Assembly (NCBI GenBank): GCA_002238925.1
Contig: MPNH01000025.1
Span: 25,001 to 68,530 of the forward strand
DNA length: 43,530 nt
Direction: 5' to 3'
From: Spirochaetaceae bacterium bin103
GTDB lineage: Bacteria > Spirochaetota > Spirochaetia > SZUA-6 > Bin103
The translations under genes and the position numbers were made by a program. How positions within the stretch are numbered: the stretch's first letter is position 1; every line of letters starts with the position of its first letter. Below the pieces are notes generated by a model that saw only the letters and a list, made by a program, of their open reading frames with translations, was not told the DNA's origin and ran no database searches. Positions 28,412-35,372 of this stretch are shown here, one piece after another.

Positions 28412-28833
28412 TCAACGCTCGTGGTAGAGCGAATTCTCTCGCACCGCAAGCAGATCCGAGGCGATGGCGGCGATATCGGAGAAGAACTGTTCTTCGTGCT
28501 GCGTACGCCAGCGGATTGTATCGAACAGGTGCCTTGGAAAGGAGCGCACCAGATCCGCTACTGTAGCCGCGTCGATCCCGACCTCCTTGCTGTTGGCCTC
28601 AGCCATGATGTCGGACCAGCGGAACATTCCATGGGTGCAGATTGCCCAAAGGTCGGCGATGTCCTTGCTCTCCAACCGGTATATCGCCGTGACCTTGTTC
28701 GAAAGGATGTTGCGCAGGAGTCAATATGTGCAAGGGTCAGATAGGGCGGTGCTTCGCAGGCGGCGAGCGTGCTCAGCACTCCATTCTGCAGGGGGTACAG
28801 GGTCTCCTCGTAATAGGCGTCGGATTCGTGCAT
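28412..28833 (-). pseudogene. AbiEii-like nucleotidyltransferase toxin, core deleted
   Basis: The start 'MHESDAYYEETLYPLQNGVL' and 'EAPPYLT' is a normal N-terminus for this toxin family. The end, in another frame, reads 'LESKDIADLWAICTHGMFRW' and 'FFSDIAAIASDLLAVRENSL', a normal C-terminus. The middle, about 130-150 residues including the GG[ST]-x9-D-x-D nucleotidyltransferase motif, is absent. The junction near 28720 also shifts the frame. The gene cannot make an active transferase. It follows its partner gene, overlapping it. Confidence 0.7.
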
Positions 28834-29089
28834 AGCGCTCCCGCAAGGACCGGGGCCAAAGTCGCGCGATCGTCTCCACAGTCAACAACGTCCTGACTTC
28901 ATCGATTGTCAGCGCTGTTACGATACGCTGCCACGGCAACGATTGCAGCATACGCGCGAACAGGGCCGGTCTATCGAGGTGCCCGATGCTCTCGCTGCGT
29001 CCGCGCAGTACGTCCGCCACATCCTCGGGATCGTAGCGGTAGTCCCACACGATTGTTCTTGCGATGCGGCTCAGTTCCCGGTCGTCCAC
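28721..29089 (-). CDS. Partner protein of AbiEii-like toxin (putative antitoxin)
   Basis: The 122-residue protein reads 'DDRELSRIARTIVWDYRYDP' at its start and '...ARLWPRSLRERYARIRRLLR'. Small proteins of this kind precede AbiEii-type nucleotidyltransferases and are thought to act as antitoxins; I recognise the pattern but not a named family. Its last 38 codons overlap the beginning of the toxin pseudogene in a different frame, an unusually long overlap, so its original stop may have been lost. The GTG start at 29089 lies six bases after a promoter. Confidence 0.6.
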   Translation of the reverse strand: MDDRELSRIARTIVWDYRYDPEDVADVLRGRSESIGHLDRPALFARMLQSLPWQRIVTALTIDEVRTLLTVETIARLWPRSLRERYARIRRLLRGDPVPPAEWSAEHARRLRSTALSDPCTY

Positions 29090-29095
29090 GGCACC

Positions 29096-29124
29096 AGTGT
29101 ATTACCAACGTGGAGCCTTGCCAA
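29096..29124 (-). promoter_or_regulatory. Promoter of AbiE-like pair, predicted leaderless
   Basis: On the minus strand TTGGCA (29124-29119), 17 bases, TACACT (29101-29096), then six bases to the GTG at 29089. Both boxes are 5/6 to consensus or close to it, and no Shine-Dalgarno site exists. Confidence 0.5.
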
Positions 29125-29255
29125 ACGGATGCCGCCGGCGCTGTCCCCGACTCCTGGGGAGTCTGCGCATCGTGGTGGGCGTCGACGTAGCGGTGCTCAC
29201 GGGCGAACCGGAACTGGTCGGCCTGCTCCGCCAGCAATTGCAGATCCAGGCTGAA

Positions 29256-29412
29256 GTAATGATGATCGCCCTGCTGGAGCGGGACTATCCCATGGTGTCC
29301 GGCGCAAACCTGGTGTTCGCCACCGGCGTGCTGGTGATCAACCTGGACAACCGCCTCGTCGATCCCTCGGGCCAGCATCCGCTCGGTACCGACCAACTCG
29401 GCCGCGATGGAT
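29256..29412 (+). pseudogene. Fused DppB-end and DppC-start fragment
   Basis: The translation 'MMIALLERDYPMVSGANLVF' and 'ATGVLVINLDNRLVDP' matches the last helix of the intact DppB (FDRDYPLISGINLFF). It runs straight into 'HPLGTDQLGRDG', which matches the DppC N-terminal block. The intervening DppC membrane anchor is missing. The 85 bases before it (about 29170-29255) are open but unrecognised. Confidence 0.65.
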
Positions 29413-29436
29413 GGATCCAGGCGCGCCTGATCGACG

Positions 29437-29560
29437 CCTACCTGACCGAGGAGGTCGCGGCGGAGGGCCGTTCACGGCGGCGGCCAATTCCTCGTCCGGG
29501 TCGTCGGACAGGTAGTGGGGCGGCAGCAGGCCGTGGTTGATGGCGCGGCGGATCGGTGAT
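29437..29560. pseudogene. Scrambled fragments of the DUF4143 ATPase gene
   Basis: Bases 29440-29467 read 'YLTEEVAAEG' on the plus strand, the inverse orientation of the intact gene at 31.1-32.3 kb. Bases 29478-29550 match 31770-31840 in the same orientation as that gene. So two adjacent pieces of one gene now face each other. The stretch 29560-29735 holds another short 'EVVAGRVRGMHA' amidohydrolase-like scrap and no gene. Confidence 0.6.
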
Positions 29561-29735
29561 CATGGAGGTGGTGGCAGGCCGGGTGCGCGGCATGCACGCA
29601 TAGCCCGACCTGCAACGGCGTAGCGATCACCCGTGGCCGAGTTCTACAGCGGGGGCAGATGTCCATACAGAAATTGATTGACCAGGTAGACTTGAATTGG
29701 TCAGATTGGTCAGAGAACGGAGTGAGGGTAGTCGC

Positions 29736-29969
29736 ATGATCGTCAGCGTGTCCGAAGCCAAGGCACAGCTTTCGAGCTTGCTCGACAGGGTGTATCACGG
29801 CGAGACAGTGACCATCGCCAAGAACAATCTCCCGATTGTGGATCTCGTCAAACACCAACCGCGCGGCAAACGCCGGCTCGGGCTGTTGCGCGGTCGGATT
29901 GTCGTTCCCGACGACTTCACCGACGAGAATCCCGTGATCAACGAGCTGTTCTATCCGACTGACGACTGA
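29736..29969 (+). CDS. Phd/YefM-type antitoxin
   Basis: The 77-residue protein begins 'MIVSVSEAKAQLSSLLDRVY' and continues 'GETVTIAKNNLPIVDLV', the Phd/YefM DNA-binding fold. The C-terminal part 'LLRGRIVVPDDFTDENPVIN' is the usual toxin-neutralising tail of antitoxins that pair with PIN toxins. GAGG lies eight bases before the ATG at 29736. The frame is open upstream, but the family start is here. The partner toxin gene just downstream has lost its first two thirds, so the antitoxin is probably an orphan. The stop codon sits within a heptamer repeat. Confidence 0.85.
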   Translation: MIVSVSEAKAQLSSLLDRVYHGETVTIAKNNLPIVDLVKHQPRGKRRLGLLRGRIVVPDDFTDENPVINELFYPTDD

Positions 29970-29983
29970 CGACTGACGACTGA
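29957..29983 (+). repeat. Heptanucleotide repeat GACTGAC, 3.9 copies
   Basis: Four near-perfect copies of GACTGAC in tandem cover the end of the antitoxin gene (its TGA is 29967-29969) and the join to the toxin remnant. Each change of one copy would shift the reading frame. Confidence 0.9.
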
Positions 29984-29988
29984 AGCGA

Positions 29989-30120
29989 GTGAAGCTGCTC
30001 CTGCCGTTGCTCCACCGAGATCTGTTCGACCGCATGTTGATTGCGCAGAGCCAGATCAACGATCTCGTGCTGGTGACCGACGACTCCCAGATCGCGGACT
30101 ACGACTGCCGCATCCTGTAG
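29989..30120 (+). pseudogene. C-terminal remnant of a PIN-domain (VapC-type) toxin
   Basis: The 43-codon frame reads 'LLLPLLHRDLFDRMLIAQSQ' and 'LVLVTDDSQIADYDCRIL'. This is the last third of a PIN toxin that pairs with Phd antitoxins, including the 'HRDxFDRMLIAQ' helix with one catalytic Asp. The N-terminal half with the first catalytic Asp is absent. It follows the antitoxin after the heptamer repeat, so the deletion end is probably there. Confidence 0.75.
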
Positions 30121-30158
30121 GTGTGGGGTATGGGCGCTGCCGCCGCGAGACACCTCGG

Positions 30159-30653
30159 CTAGGCGGGGGCGGGCCGCCGGGCGGTGCCTGAGAGGGCGGT
30201 GCGCCGTACCAGGACGGTGATCGCTACCCAGGCGAGCAGCGGCAGCGCGGCGAAGTTGAGGGCGTCCCACCCCACCAGGACCAGCGCGGTGCCGGCCGAT
30301 AGGGAGGCCAGCGCCTGCGCGCCGAACACGCCGAAGTCGTTGATGGCCTGCAGGCGAAAGCGTTCGGCCCCGGCGGCCCTCCGCGCCAACAGCACGGTGC
30401 CGCCGAGAAACAGCATGTTCCACCCGAGGCCGAGCAGGACCAGTGCGGCCCAGAACGCCTGGGGCCTCGCCGCGTACACCCCCACCACGATCGATGCGGT
30501 CATGCCGGCCACGCCCACCAGGAGCACGCGAGCGACGCCCAGGCGGTCCATGATGTAGCCGCTGGCGAGCGACGGCAGGTACATCGCGATGACGTGGCTC
30601 TGGATGATGATGGCGGTGCGATCGAGGGGCACGCCGGCCGCGCTCAGGTTCAA
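30159..30653 (-). pseudogene. C-terminal half of an MFS transporter
   Basis: The 164-residue frame has about five to six membrane segments, with 'VIAMYLPSLASGYIMDRLGV' and 'VLLGLGWNMLFLGGTVLLAR'. These match helices 7-12 of MFS carriers. Helices 1-6 are absent: the sequence upstream (above 30653) belongs to a dioxygenase-like remnant. A TTG at 30653 would begin the frame, but no promoter or ribosome site was seen. Probably non-functional. Confidence 0.7.
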
Positions 30654-31075
30654 CCTCTGTCGGCGCTCGGGCGCGAGCAGGCTGTACTCGCTGCGCGACG
30701 GAGGAACCTTGTACCTGTCCGACTGGAGCGGGGTCTCCCATCACGACGAGTACCTTGAGATCGAGGAGGTAATGGAGACTCCCGAGGTGGGACCCGGCGA
30801 CCTGCTGCTGCTGCGCGTCAACACCATTCACGCAACCCAGTCCACCGACGATCGGCGTGTCGCGGTATCGCTGCGCACGTGCGATCCGGAGACGCCGATC
30901 GACTGGCATCGGATGGCCGGCAGTCCTACCTCGCCTGATGGAATACGTCGGAGGCATGACCGGGGGCAGGCCTCCGAACAAGCTGGTTTACTCGGTTTTC
31001 CGAGCCACCCAGGAAAACGACTTCGGCATCACTTTGGGGGATATCCTGCCGATCCTGACTGGCGAACGCGCGTAG
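30654..31075 (+). pseudogene. C-terminal remnant of a phytanoyl-CoA dioxygenase-like protein
   Basis: One frame reads 'LYLSDWSGVSHHDEYLEIEE', 'GDLLLLRVNTIHATQSTDDR' and 'VAVSLRTCDPETPIDWHRMA', the C-terminal part of the double-stranded beta-helix of this iron/oxoglutarate family. After a frameshift near 30915 a second frame gives 'LMEYVGGMTGGRPPNKLVYS' and 'ITLGDILPILTGERA'. The first half of the gene is missing and its 5' side abuts the MFS remnant. Family assignment is tentative. Confidence 0.5.
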
Positions 31076-31098
31076 CCAAGCTCCTCCAGGTTAAGGCG

Positions 31099-32304
31099 TC
31101 ACGATGCGAGGTCGTCCCGCCACAGTGCCGCCAGGAAGAATTCGAGCGGCCAGATCTCGATGTCGCGCGTGGTGCCGGGCTCGATGCGGGGCCGCTCCTC
31201 ACGGCACACCACGATGCAGCGTTCGACCAGCCCCTCCTCGGCCAGCGCGCGCAGCCCGCGCAGGTGCTTGGCGTGGATCCTGCGGGCTGCCTTGGCCTCG
31301 ATGGCAACCCTTCCGTCGAGGATGAAGTCCACCTCGTAACCGGACCGGGAGCGCCAGAACGCGAGCGGGGTCCGCGGGCGGCGGTAGTCGATCCAGGTGC
31401 GCAGCTCGTGCAGGACGTAGTGCTCGAAGAACTCGCCGAAGTCGGCGGACGCCTCGTGGACCGGCGGCAGGCGCCGCAGCGCGCGCACCACGCCGGTGTC
31501 GAAGAAGTAGAGCTTGGCGGTCTCGATCGCCTTGCGCTTGACAGTGCTCGTGAACGGCGCCAGTTCGACCGCGATCAGGGTATCGGCCAGGATTCGGTAC
31601 CACTGCACCACGGTCTGTCGCGGGAGTTGCGCGTCGCGGGCGACGTTGGAGTAGTTCAGAAGCTGCGCATTGGTGGCGGCCGCGGTCTGCAGGAAGCGCG
31701 CAAAGCCGGGCAGGTTGCGGGTCAGGCCCTCCGCCGCGACCTCCTCGGTCAGGTAGCGGTCCACGTAGGCGGCCAATTCCTCGTCCGGGTCGTCGGACAG
31801 GTAGTGGGGCGGCAGCAGGCCGTGGTTGATGGCGCGGTGCAGCGAGAATCGTCCTTCCGCGCGCAGTTCGCACCACGAGAACGGGTGCATGACGCGGTCG
31901 CTGCCGCGCCCGCCGAGCAGGTTGACCCCCTTGCGGCGCAGGGCGCGCGCGCTCGATCCGGTAAGCAGGAACCGTATGCCGCGCGTCTCGATCATCAGTT
32001 GCACCTCGTCGATCAGCGCCGGGCACTTCTGGATTTCGTCGATGCACACCACGGTGTCGCGCAGGCCGCGCGCCTCCACCTCGCGCCTGATGCGCGTCGG
32101 ATCGGCCAACACCGAAATGAGCAGCCCCTGGTCGAGCAGGGTGAAGGTGAGTTCCACCGTGTCCCCGAGCTGCCGGCGGACGTAGGTGGTCTTGCCGGTC
32201 TGGCGCGGCCCGAACAGGAACACCGACCGGCGCGCGAGCAGGCGCTCCAGCTCGAGCCGGCGCCCGATCCAATCGTCTCTTTCGACAAAAGTGCCTTCAG
32301 ACAT
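31099..32304 (-). CDS. AAA_14/DUF4143-type ATP-binding protein
   Basis: This protein of about 401 residues has Walker A 'LFGPRQTGKTTYVRRQL' (about 29-45), Walker B 'TVVCIDEIQKCPALIDEV', 'IRFLLTGSSARALRRKGVNL' and an 'LLGGR' stretch. The C-terminal DUF4143 domain has the nuclease-like 'LAFWRSRSGYEVDFILDGR' and 'VAIEAKAARRI', a PD-(D/E)XK-type pattern. Such genes are common, mobile and of unknown role, sometimes suggested to be defence or toxin related. ATG 32304 is preferred; ATGs at 32313 and 32316 are possible. A TATCAT box (32320-32315) ends ten bases before 32304. Pieces of the gene occur at 29437-29560. Confidence 0.88.
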   Translation of the reverse strand: MSEGTFVERDDWIGRRLELERLLARRSVFLFGPRQTGKTTYVRRQLGDTVELTFTLLDQGLLISVLADPTRIRREVEARGLRDTVVCIDEIQKCPALIDEVQLMIETRGIRFLLTGSSARALRRKGVNLLGGRGSDRVMHPFSWCELRAEGRFSLHRAINHGLLPPHYLSDDPDEELAAYVDRYLTEEVAAEGLTRNLPGFARFLQTAAATNAQLLNYSNVARDAQLPRQTVVQWYRILADTLIAVELAPFTSTVKRKAIETAKLYFFDTGVVRALRRLPPVHEASADFGEFFEHYVLHELRTWIDYRRPRTPLAFWRSRSGYEVDFILDGRVAIEAKAARRIHAKHLRGLRALAEEGLVERCIVVCREERPRIEPGTTRDIEIWPLEFFLAALWRDDLAS

Positions 32305-32452
32305 GGCGTTCATCATGATAATCGCTAACAGAGATGGCGAAAAGTACGCGATTCGCCGTCGCAATTGTGCGCCGCGCGTGCATGCGCAGAGTCAGGACAA
32401 TCCCTTGTGCCGCCGCACGTTGACCGCTTTCCCTGCGAGCCGCGGTTGGGCT

Positions 32453-32510
32453 CGTCATCAGACCGTGTCCGACTGTCCGGCTTCCACGGTGCTATACTCG
32501 GTGACGTGAG
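32453..32510 (+). repeat. Promoter-start cassette, copy B
   Basis: Nearly identical to copy A over 'cgtcatcagaccgtgtccg' and 'actgtccggcttcc', with TATACT (32493-32498) and a GTG seven bases later (32506). The GTG frame stops after 21 codons because it meets the ATPase fragment out of phase. Confidence 0.85.
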
Positions 32511-33116
32511 CCCGGCAACGTGTCTTTCTGGAGCCGCTTGGGAGAAGGGCGTCTGGGCATCGGCCTGCTGAGCGACACGGCTGCCCGTGCCGCCCTGGTT
32601 GAACCGCTGGCAGCCCACGGCGACGGTATCGACGCCGACGCGCTCGCCACGGTCGTCGAAAACAGCCAGCGCTATCCATGCTTTGTCCAACTCTGGGGCG
32701 AGGCCCTGTGGAAGCGGCTTCTGGCCACCGGCGCGACCCGGCTGACCGCGGCCCACGCGGCTGCGGCGCGGCCCGACGTGGTCGCCAGGGTCACCGACTA
32801 CTACGAGGATCGGTATCTGGAGTTGGATCAATCCGGGTGGCTGACGGTCGCCGAGTGCGTGGCCGCGCACTTTCAATCCATGCCGAAGCTGACCTACGAG
32901 GAGCTGAAGTCAGCGGTCGCTGACGGCCTCGCGGCGCACGCGGAGCCGGGGCAGGTACACGCGGCCCTGGACGCCTTGCAGCATCTGGGCTTCGTCTGGC
33001 GTCCGCCCGGACAGCTTCCGCCGGTCCGCTACGAGCCTGGCATCCCTTCTCTGATGGCCCACGTGCTCGACCACACCGCACCGACGCATGCAGCGCCCCG
33101 GCTACGGCGGCGATGA
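32506..33116 (+). pseudogene. Truncated second copy of the AAA ATPase
   Basis: From 32518 the sequence follows the ATPase at 27285-27860 closely, giving 'VSFWSRLGEGRLGIGLLSD' through 'PPVRYEPGIPSLMAHVLDH'. Everything before it, including Walker A and B, is missing and replaced by the promoter-start cassette. The cassette's own GTG is out of frame. A GTG at 32520 would give a 198-residue protein of the C-terminal domains only, but no ribosome site precedes it. It is most likely a deletion derivative. Confidence 0.85.
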
Positions 33117-33581
33117 AGGCGAGAAGCACCGTACCGGGTAACTGTGTGCGATCGACTACCGCCGCCGCGGACCCCGCTCACCTTCCGGCGCTCCCGGTCC
33201 GGTTACGACGAACCTCGTCGGGTGCGCACGCGGTTGAGCAGAAACTGGAACGATCCCGCAAAACCTGCCTCCAGGTGAGCTCCGGCCATGTGGCGGTACA
33301 CCGGTGCCAACAGACTTGTCGCTCGCAGCCGACTCCCCGCCGGTCCGCTATCGGGGACGCACCTGGATCCGCGTGGGACCGCGGCGAGCCGTGGCAAGCT
33401 TGCAGGACGAGCGCATCCTGAACGAGAAGCGCCGCCATCGCGAGAGTTCGTTCGACGCCCATCCGGCCCCCGGAGCGCGACTCACCGACCTGGATCTACG
33501 ACGCGACGCCTGCTGCTTCGCATCGACCCCCGGTAGGCGGGAGCGCAGGTCTCCACTCGTGGTGCGATCACGCGTCGGCCT
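33117..33581 (+). pseudogene. Region with an AlbA_2/Schlafen-like DNA-binding fragment
   Basis: Within this 465-base gene-poor stretch, 33304-33510 reads 'PPVRYRGRTWIRVGPRRAVA', 'DERILNEKRRHRESSFDAHP' and 'RLTDLDLRR'. This is the N-terminal region of AlbA_2-domain regulators. The rest of that gene is gone. Nothing else could be identified. Confidence 0.5.
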
Positions 33582-33736
33582 CCCATCTCACGAGTGTCGA
33601 CTCGGCGGTCAATCTACAGAAGACCAAACCCGACCTGAACGCGCCGCGAAGGCCCTGCAGAAGCTGGAACGATCGTGCTGAGTCGGCCGCCCGGACTCCT
33701 GGCCGCACATTGCGCGCGATGCTGCGCTGGCGGCGG
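33582..33736 (+). repeat. Joined fragments of oligopeptide-binding protein and DppC tail
   Basis: Bases 33582-33640 match 36290-36345 of the intact binding-protein gene ('HLTSVDSAVNLQKT' there). They run directly into 33641-33736, which matches 39207-39304: the last codons of dppC ('ATKALQKLERS') and its downstream 55 bases. About 2.8 kb of the cluster is missing between them, so this is a deletion remnant of a further ABC cluster. Confidence 0.8.
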
Positions 33737-33766
33737 ATCCAGAAGCGGACGCGCCTTACAATCGCT

Positions 33767-34780
33767 TCAGTCCGCAGCCCCCAACAGCCGCCGAAATGCG
33801 TCAAGATCAGGCGCCTGTATCGCCGCCCGATGCAACTGCTTGAGGCGCTGCACGTCACCGCCGATGGCCTGCAAGTGGGTAGCTGATGGCTCCGCCGCGC
33901 CGACGCCGAAGCGCAGCTCCAGCACTTCCCGGATACTCTCCAGAAGCCCCTGCTCGATGCCCTGCTCGATGCCCTGTTCGGTGCCTTGCTTGATGCCTTG
34001 CTCGATACCCTGCTCCAGGATTTCCGCTCCCCAGCGATCAATCTTCTCCGCCAACACTGCGCTTGCCTCCTCGTACTCGCGGATCGATGGCAACTCCACG
34101 CCCCACTTCCGTCCCATGGCGCCCAGCCACAGATCGAAGGTCGTGGTCAGCCCCGGCTCGCCCTCCGCGGCGAGCCATTCTCCCAACTCTCGCACCCGCT
34201 CCGGCAACGCCCCGGCGTGTACGCTCTGCTCCACTTCCGCTACCCACGTCAGCAGGTTCGGACGTGGTAGATCATCCCGCTTCAGCGCCACCAGATCAAC
34301 CACCTCATAACTCAGCGCGAGGTGCGCCGGTCCGTCCTGCTCCAGCCCCGCCACCAGTCCGGCCAGCGTCTCCGGCGCGTCCCAGCGGCTGTCGCCGTTG
34401 TACACCACCACCTGCAGCACCGGATCGGCCGTGTCCCCCTTGCTCCAGCGCGTGCGGTCGCGATACAGCCGCTGGTACAGGAGACTCGTGTAGTTCAGGA
34501 ACCGTAGCGGCATCGAGTAGTCCACGTCCGACTGATGCTCGATCACCACGTGCAGCGTGTGCACGCCGCCGTCATCGGCGCGCCGGTCGATCGACCAGAC
34601 CACGTCGCCGAGCCGGCGACGCAGTTCGTCGGTGATGTTCTCGGTGGGGAGTTCCCGCAGGCTGCCGAAGTCGAGTGCGCCAGCCCATCCGGCGGGGCGG
34701 CGCGGGGCGATGAAGCCGATGAGCAGGTCATGCATGATGCGCCGGTGGTTGAGCAGGCGTTTGTAGGAGGCGTCGTCCAT
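33767..34780 (-). CDS. Rpn-family recombination-promoting nuclease/putative transposase
   Basis: The 337-residue protein has the Rpn (PDDEXK_2, YhgA-like) layout. 'MDDASYKRLLNHRRIMHDLL' opens it, 'DVVWSIDRRADDGGVHTLHV' with 'VIEHQSDVDYSMPLRFLNYT' contains the D-x(n)-ExQ-like nuclease core (Glu-His-Gln), and 'VLQVVVYNGDSRWDAPETLA' follows. The C-terminus has the typical Gln/Gly repeats 'EQGIEQGIKQGTEQGIEQGI'. Rpn proteins are DNA endonucleases that raise RecA-independent recombination. GGAG lies close before ATG 34780. Its position among so many rearranged fragments is suggestive. Frame extension upstream to 34891 is unlikely. Confidence 0.85.
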   Translation of the reverse strand: MDDASYKRLLNHRRIMHDLLIGFIAPRRPAGWAGALDFGSLRELPTENITDELRRRLGDVVWSIDRRADDGGVHTLHVVIEHQSDVDYSMPLRFLNYTSLLYQRLYRDRTRWSKGDTADPVLQVVVYNGDSRWDAPETLAGLVAGLEQDGPAHLALSYEVVDLVALKRDDLPRPNLLTWVAEVEQSVHAGALPERVRELGEWLAAEGEPGLTTTFDLWLGAMGRKWGVELPSIREYEEASAVLAEKIDRWGAEILEQGIEQGIKQGTEQGIEQGIEQGLLESIREVLELRFGVGAAEPSATHLQAIGGDVQRLKQLHRAAIQAPDLDAFRRLLGAAD

Positions 34781-34962
34781 GAGTCTCCATTGGTGGCCGC
34801 GCCGTCGCCATGACGCCGTGGTATTCGGACGGAAACCGTACCTGACGAGTTGCGGGATGGCAAGCGTGGCGGCGTGGCGGCGTCCGGGCACGCGCGCCGC
34901 CGAGCGCGCCCGGAAGGCCCCGCAGATCCCGCAGATCCCGCAGATCTCGCAGGTTCGTGTGC

Positions 34963-34990
34963 TTGACGGTTGCCGGGAATGTGGTAGAGT
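34963..34990 (+). promoter_or_regulatory. Promoter upstream of the oligopeptide ABC cluster
   Basis: TTGACG (34963-34968), 16 bases, TAGAGT (34985-34990). It shares TTGACGGTTGCCG and TGTGGTA with the promoter at 27874-27901. AGGAG at 34999-35003 and a second AAGGA follow before the ATG at 35019. Confidence 0.55.
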
Positions 34991-35018
34991 GACGCTTCAG
35001 GAGTAAGGACAAACGCAA

Positions 35019-35123
35019 ATGAAGCGCACTCATACAGCCCGCCGTAGCCCGTTAGCTGCAGCGCTTCTGCTCCGGCCTGCTCCGGCCTGCTCCGGCGCAA
35101 ACCAAGCGCCCGGTAAGTTCTGA
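35019..35123 (+). CDS. 34-aa signal-peptide-like ORF with a 10-bp repeat
   Basis: The frame starts 'MKRTHTARRSPLAAALLL' and continues 'RPAPACSGANQAPGKF', like a basic, hydrophobic export signal with a lipobox-like 'PACSG', then stops. It has a promoter and a Shine-Dalgarno site. Three 10-bp repeats lie inside it. With one copy fewer the frame would stay open to the TGA at 35371-35373, which overlaps the binding-protein ATG. It may be the remains of an older binding-protein start, or a leader. Confidence 0.4.
   Translation: MKRTHTARRSPLAAALLLRPAPACSGANQAPGKF
35067..35096 (+). repeat. CTGCTCCGGC x3
   Basis: Three perfect tandem copies of a 10-bp unit inside the 34-codon frame; a change in copy number alters the reading frame. 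Confidence 0.9.
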
Positions 35124-35249
35124 CCGTTCACCGAGCCGCAATCACCACTCCTTCGCCATCAGTGCCGCTGACGACGTAGCGGCTCCCTTCGCCATCCACA
35201 CCCATCGCACCACGCTCGCACGAGGCGGCGCTCCCGGCGCCGTCCGCTC

Positions 35250-35275
35250 CTATCCGGGCGGCGCCGCCCGGATAG
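35250..35275. promoter_or_regulatory. 26-bp perfect palindrome upstream of ABC cluster
   Basis: CTATCCGGGCGGC at 35250-35262 is followed immediately by its exact reverse complement at 35263-35275. It is not followed by a T tract. As RNA it would form a strong hairpin about 100 bases before the binding-protein start; as DNA it could bind a dimeric regulator. Confidence 0.7.
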
Positions 35276-35372
35276 GCGACTACAAGAACCATGCGAACAG
35301 GCCGGAGTTTCCGGCCCAGGATCACGGGCAGCGGGACGCAGTCCCGATCCCGAGAACGAGGAGGAGTACGTG

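Larger units (their letters stand above)
34781..35372 (+). other. Upstream region of the oligopeptide ABC cluster
   Basis: No large gene is supported in these 590 bases. They contain three GCAGATCCC-type repeats (34922-34948), a promoter (34963-34990), a 34-codon signal-peptide-like frame (35019-35123), three perfect copies of CTGCTCCGGC (35067-35096) and a 26-bp perfect palindrome (35250-35275). Confidence 0.7.

Noticed and set aside
27285..33095. Repeated ATPase and ABC segments as an insertion sequence or transposon
   Set aside because: No transposase, terminal inverted repeats or target duplications were seen.
34922..34948. Three GCAGATCCC-like repeats as a CRISPR or iteron
   Set aside because: Units are only nine bases with no spacers and no cas or rep genes nearby; simple tandem repeat.
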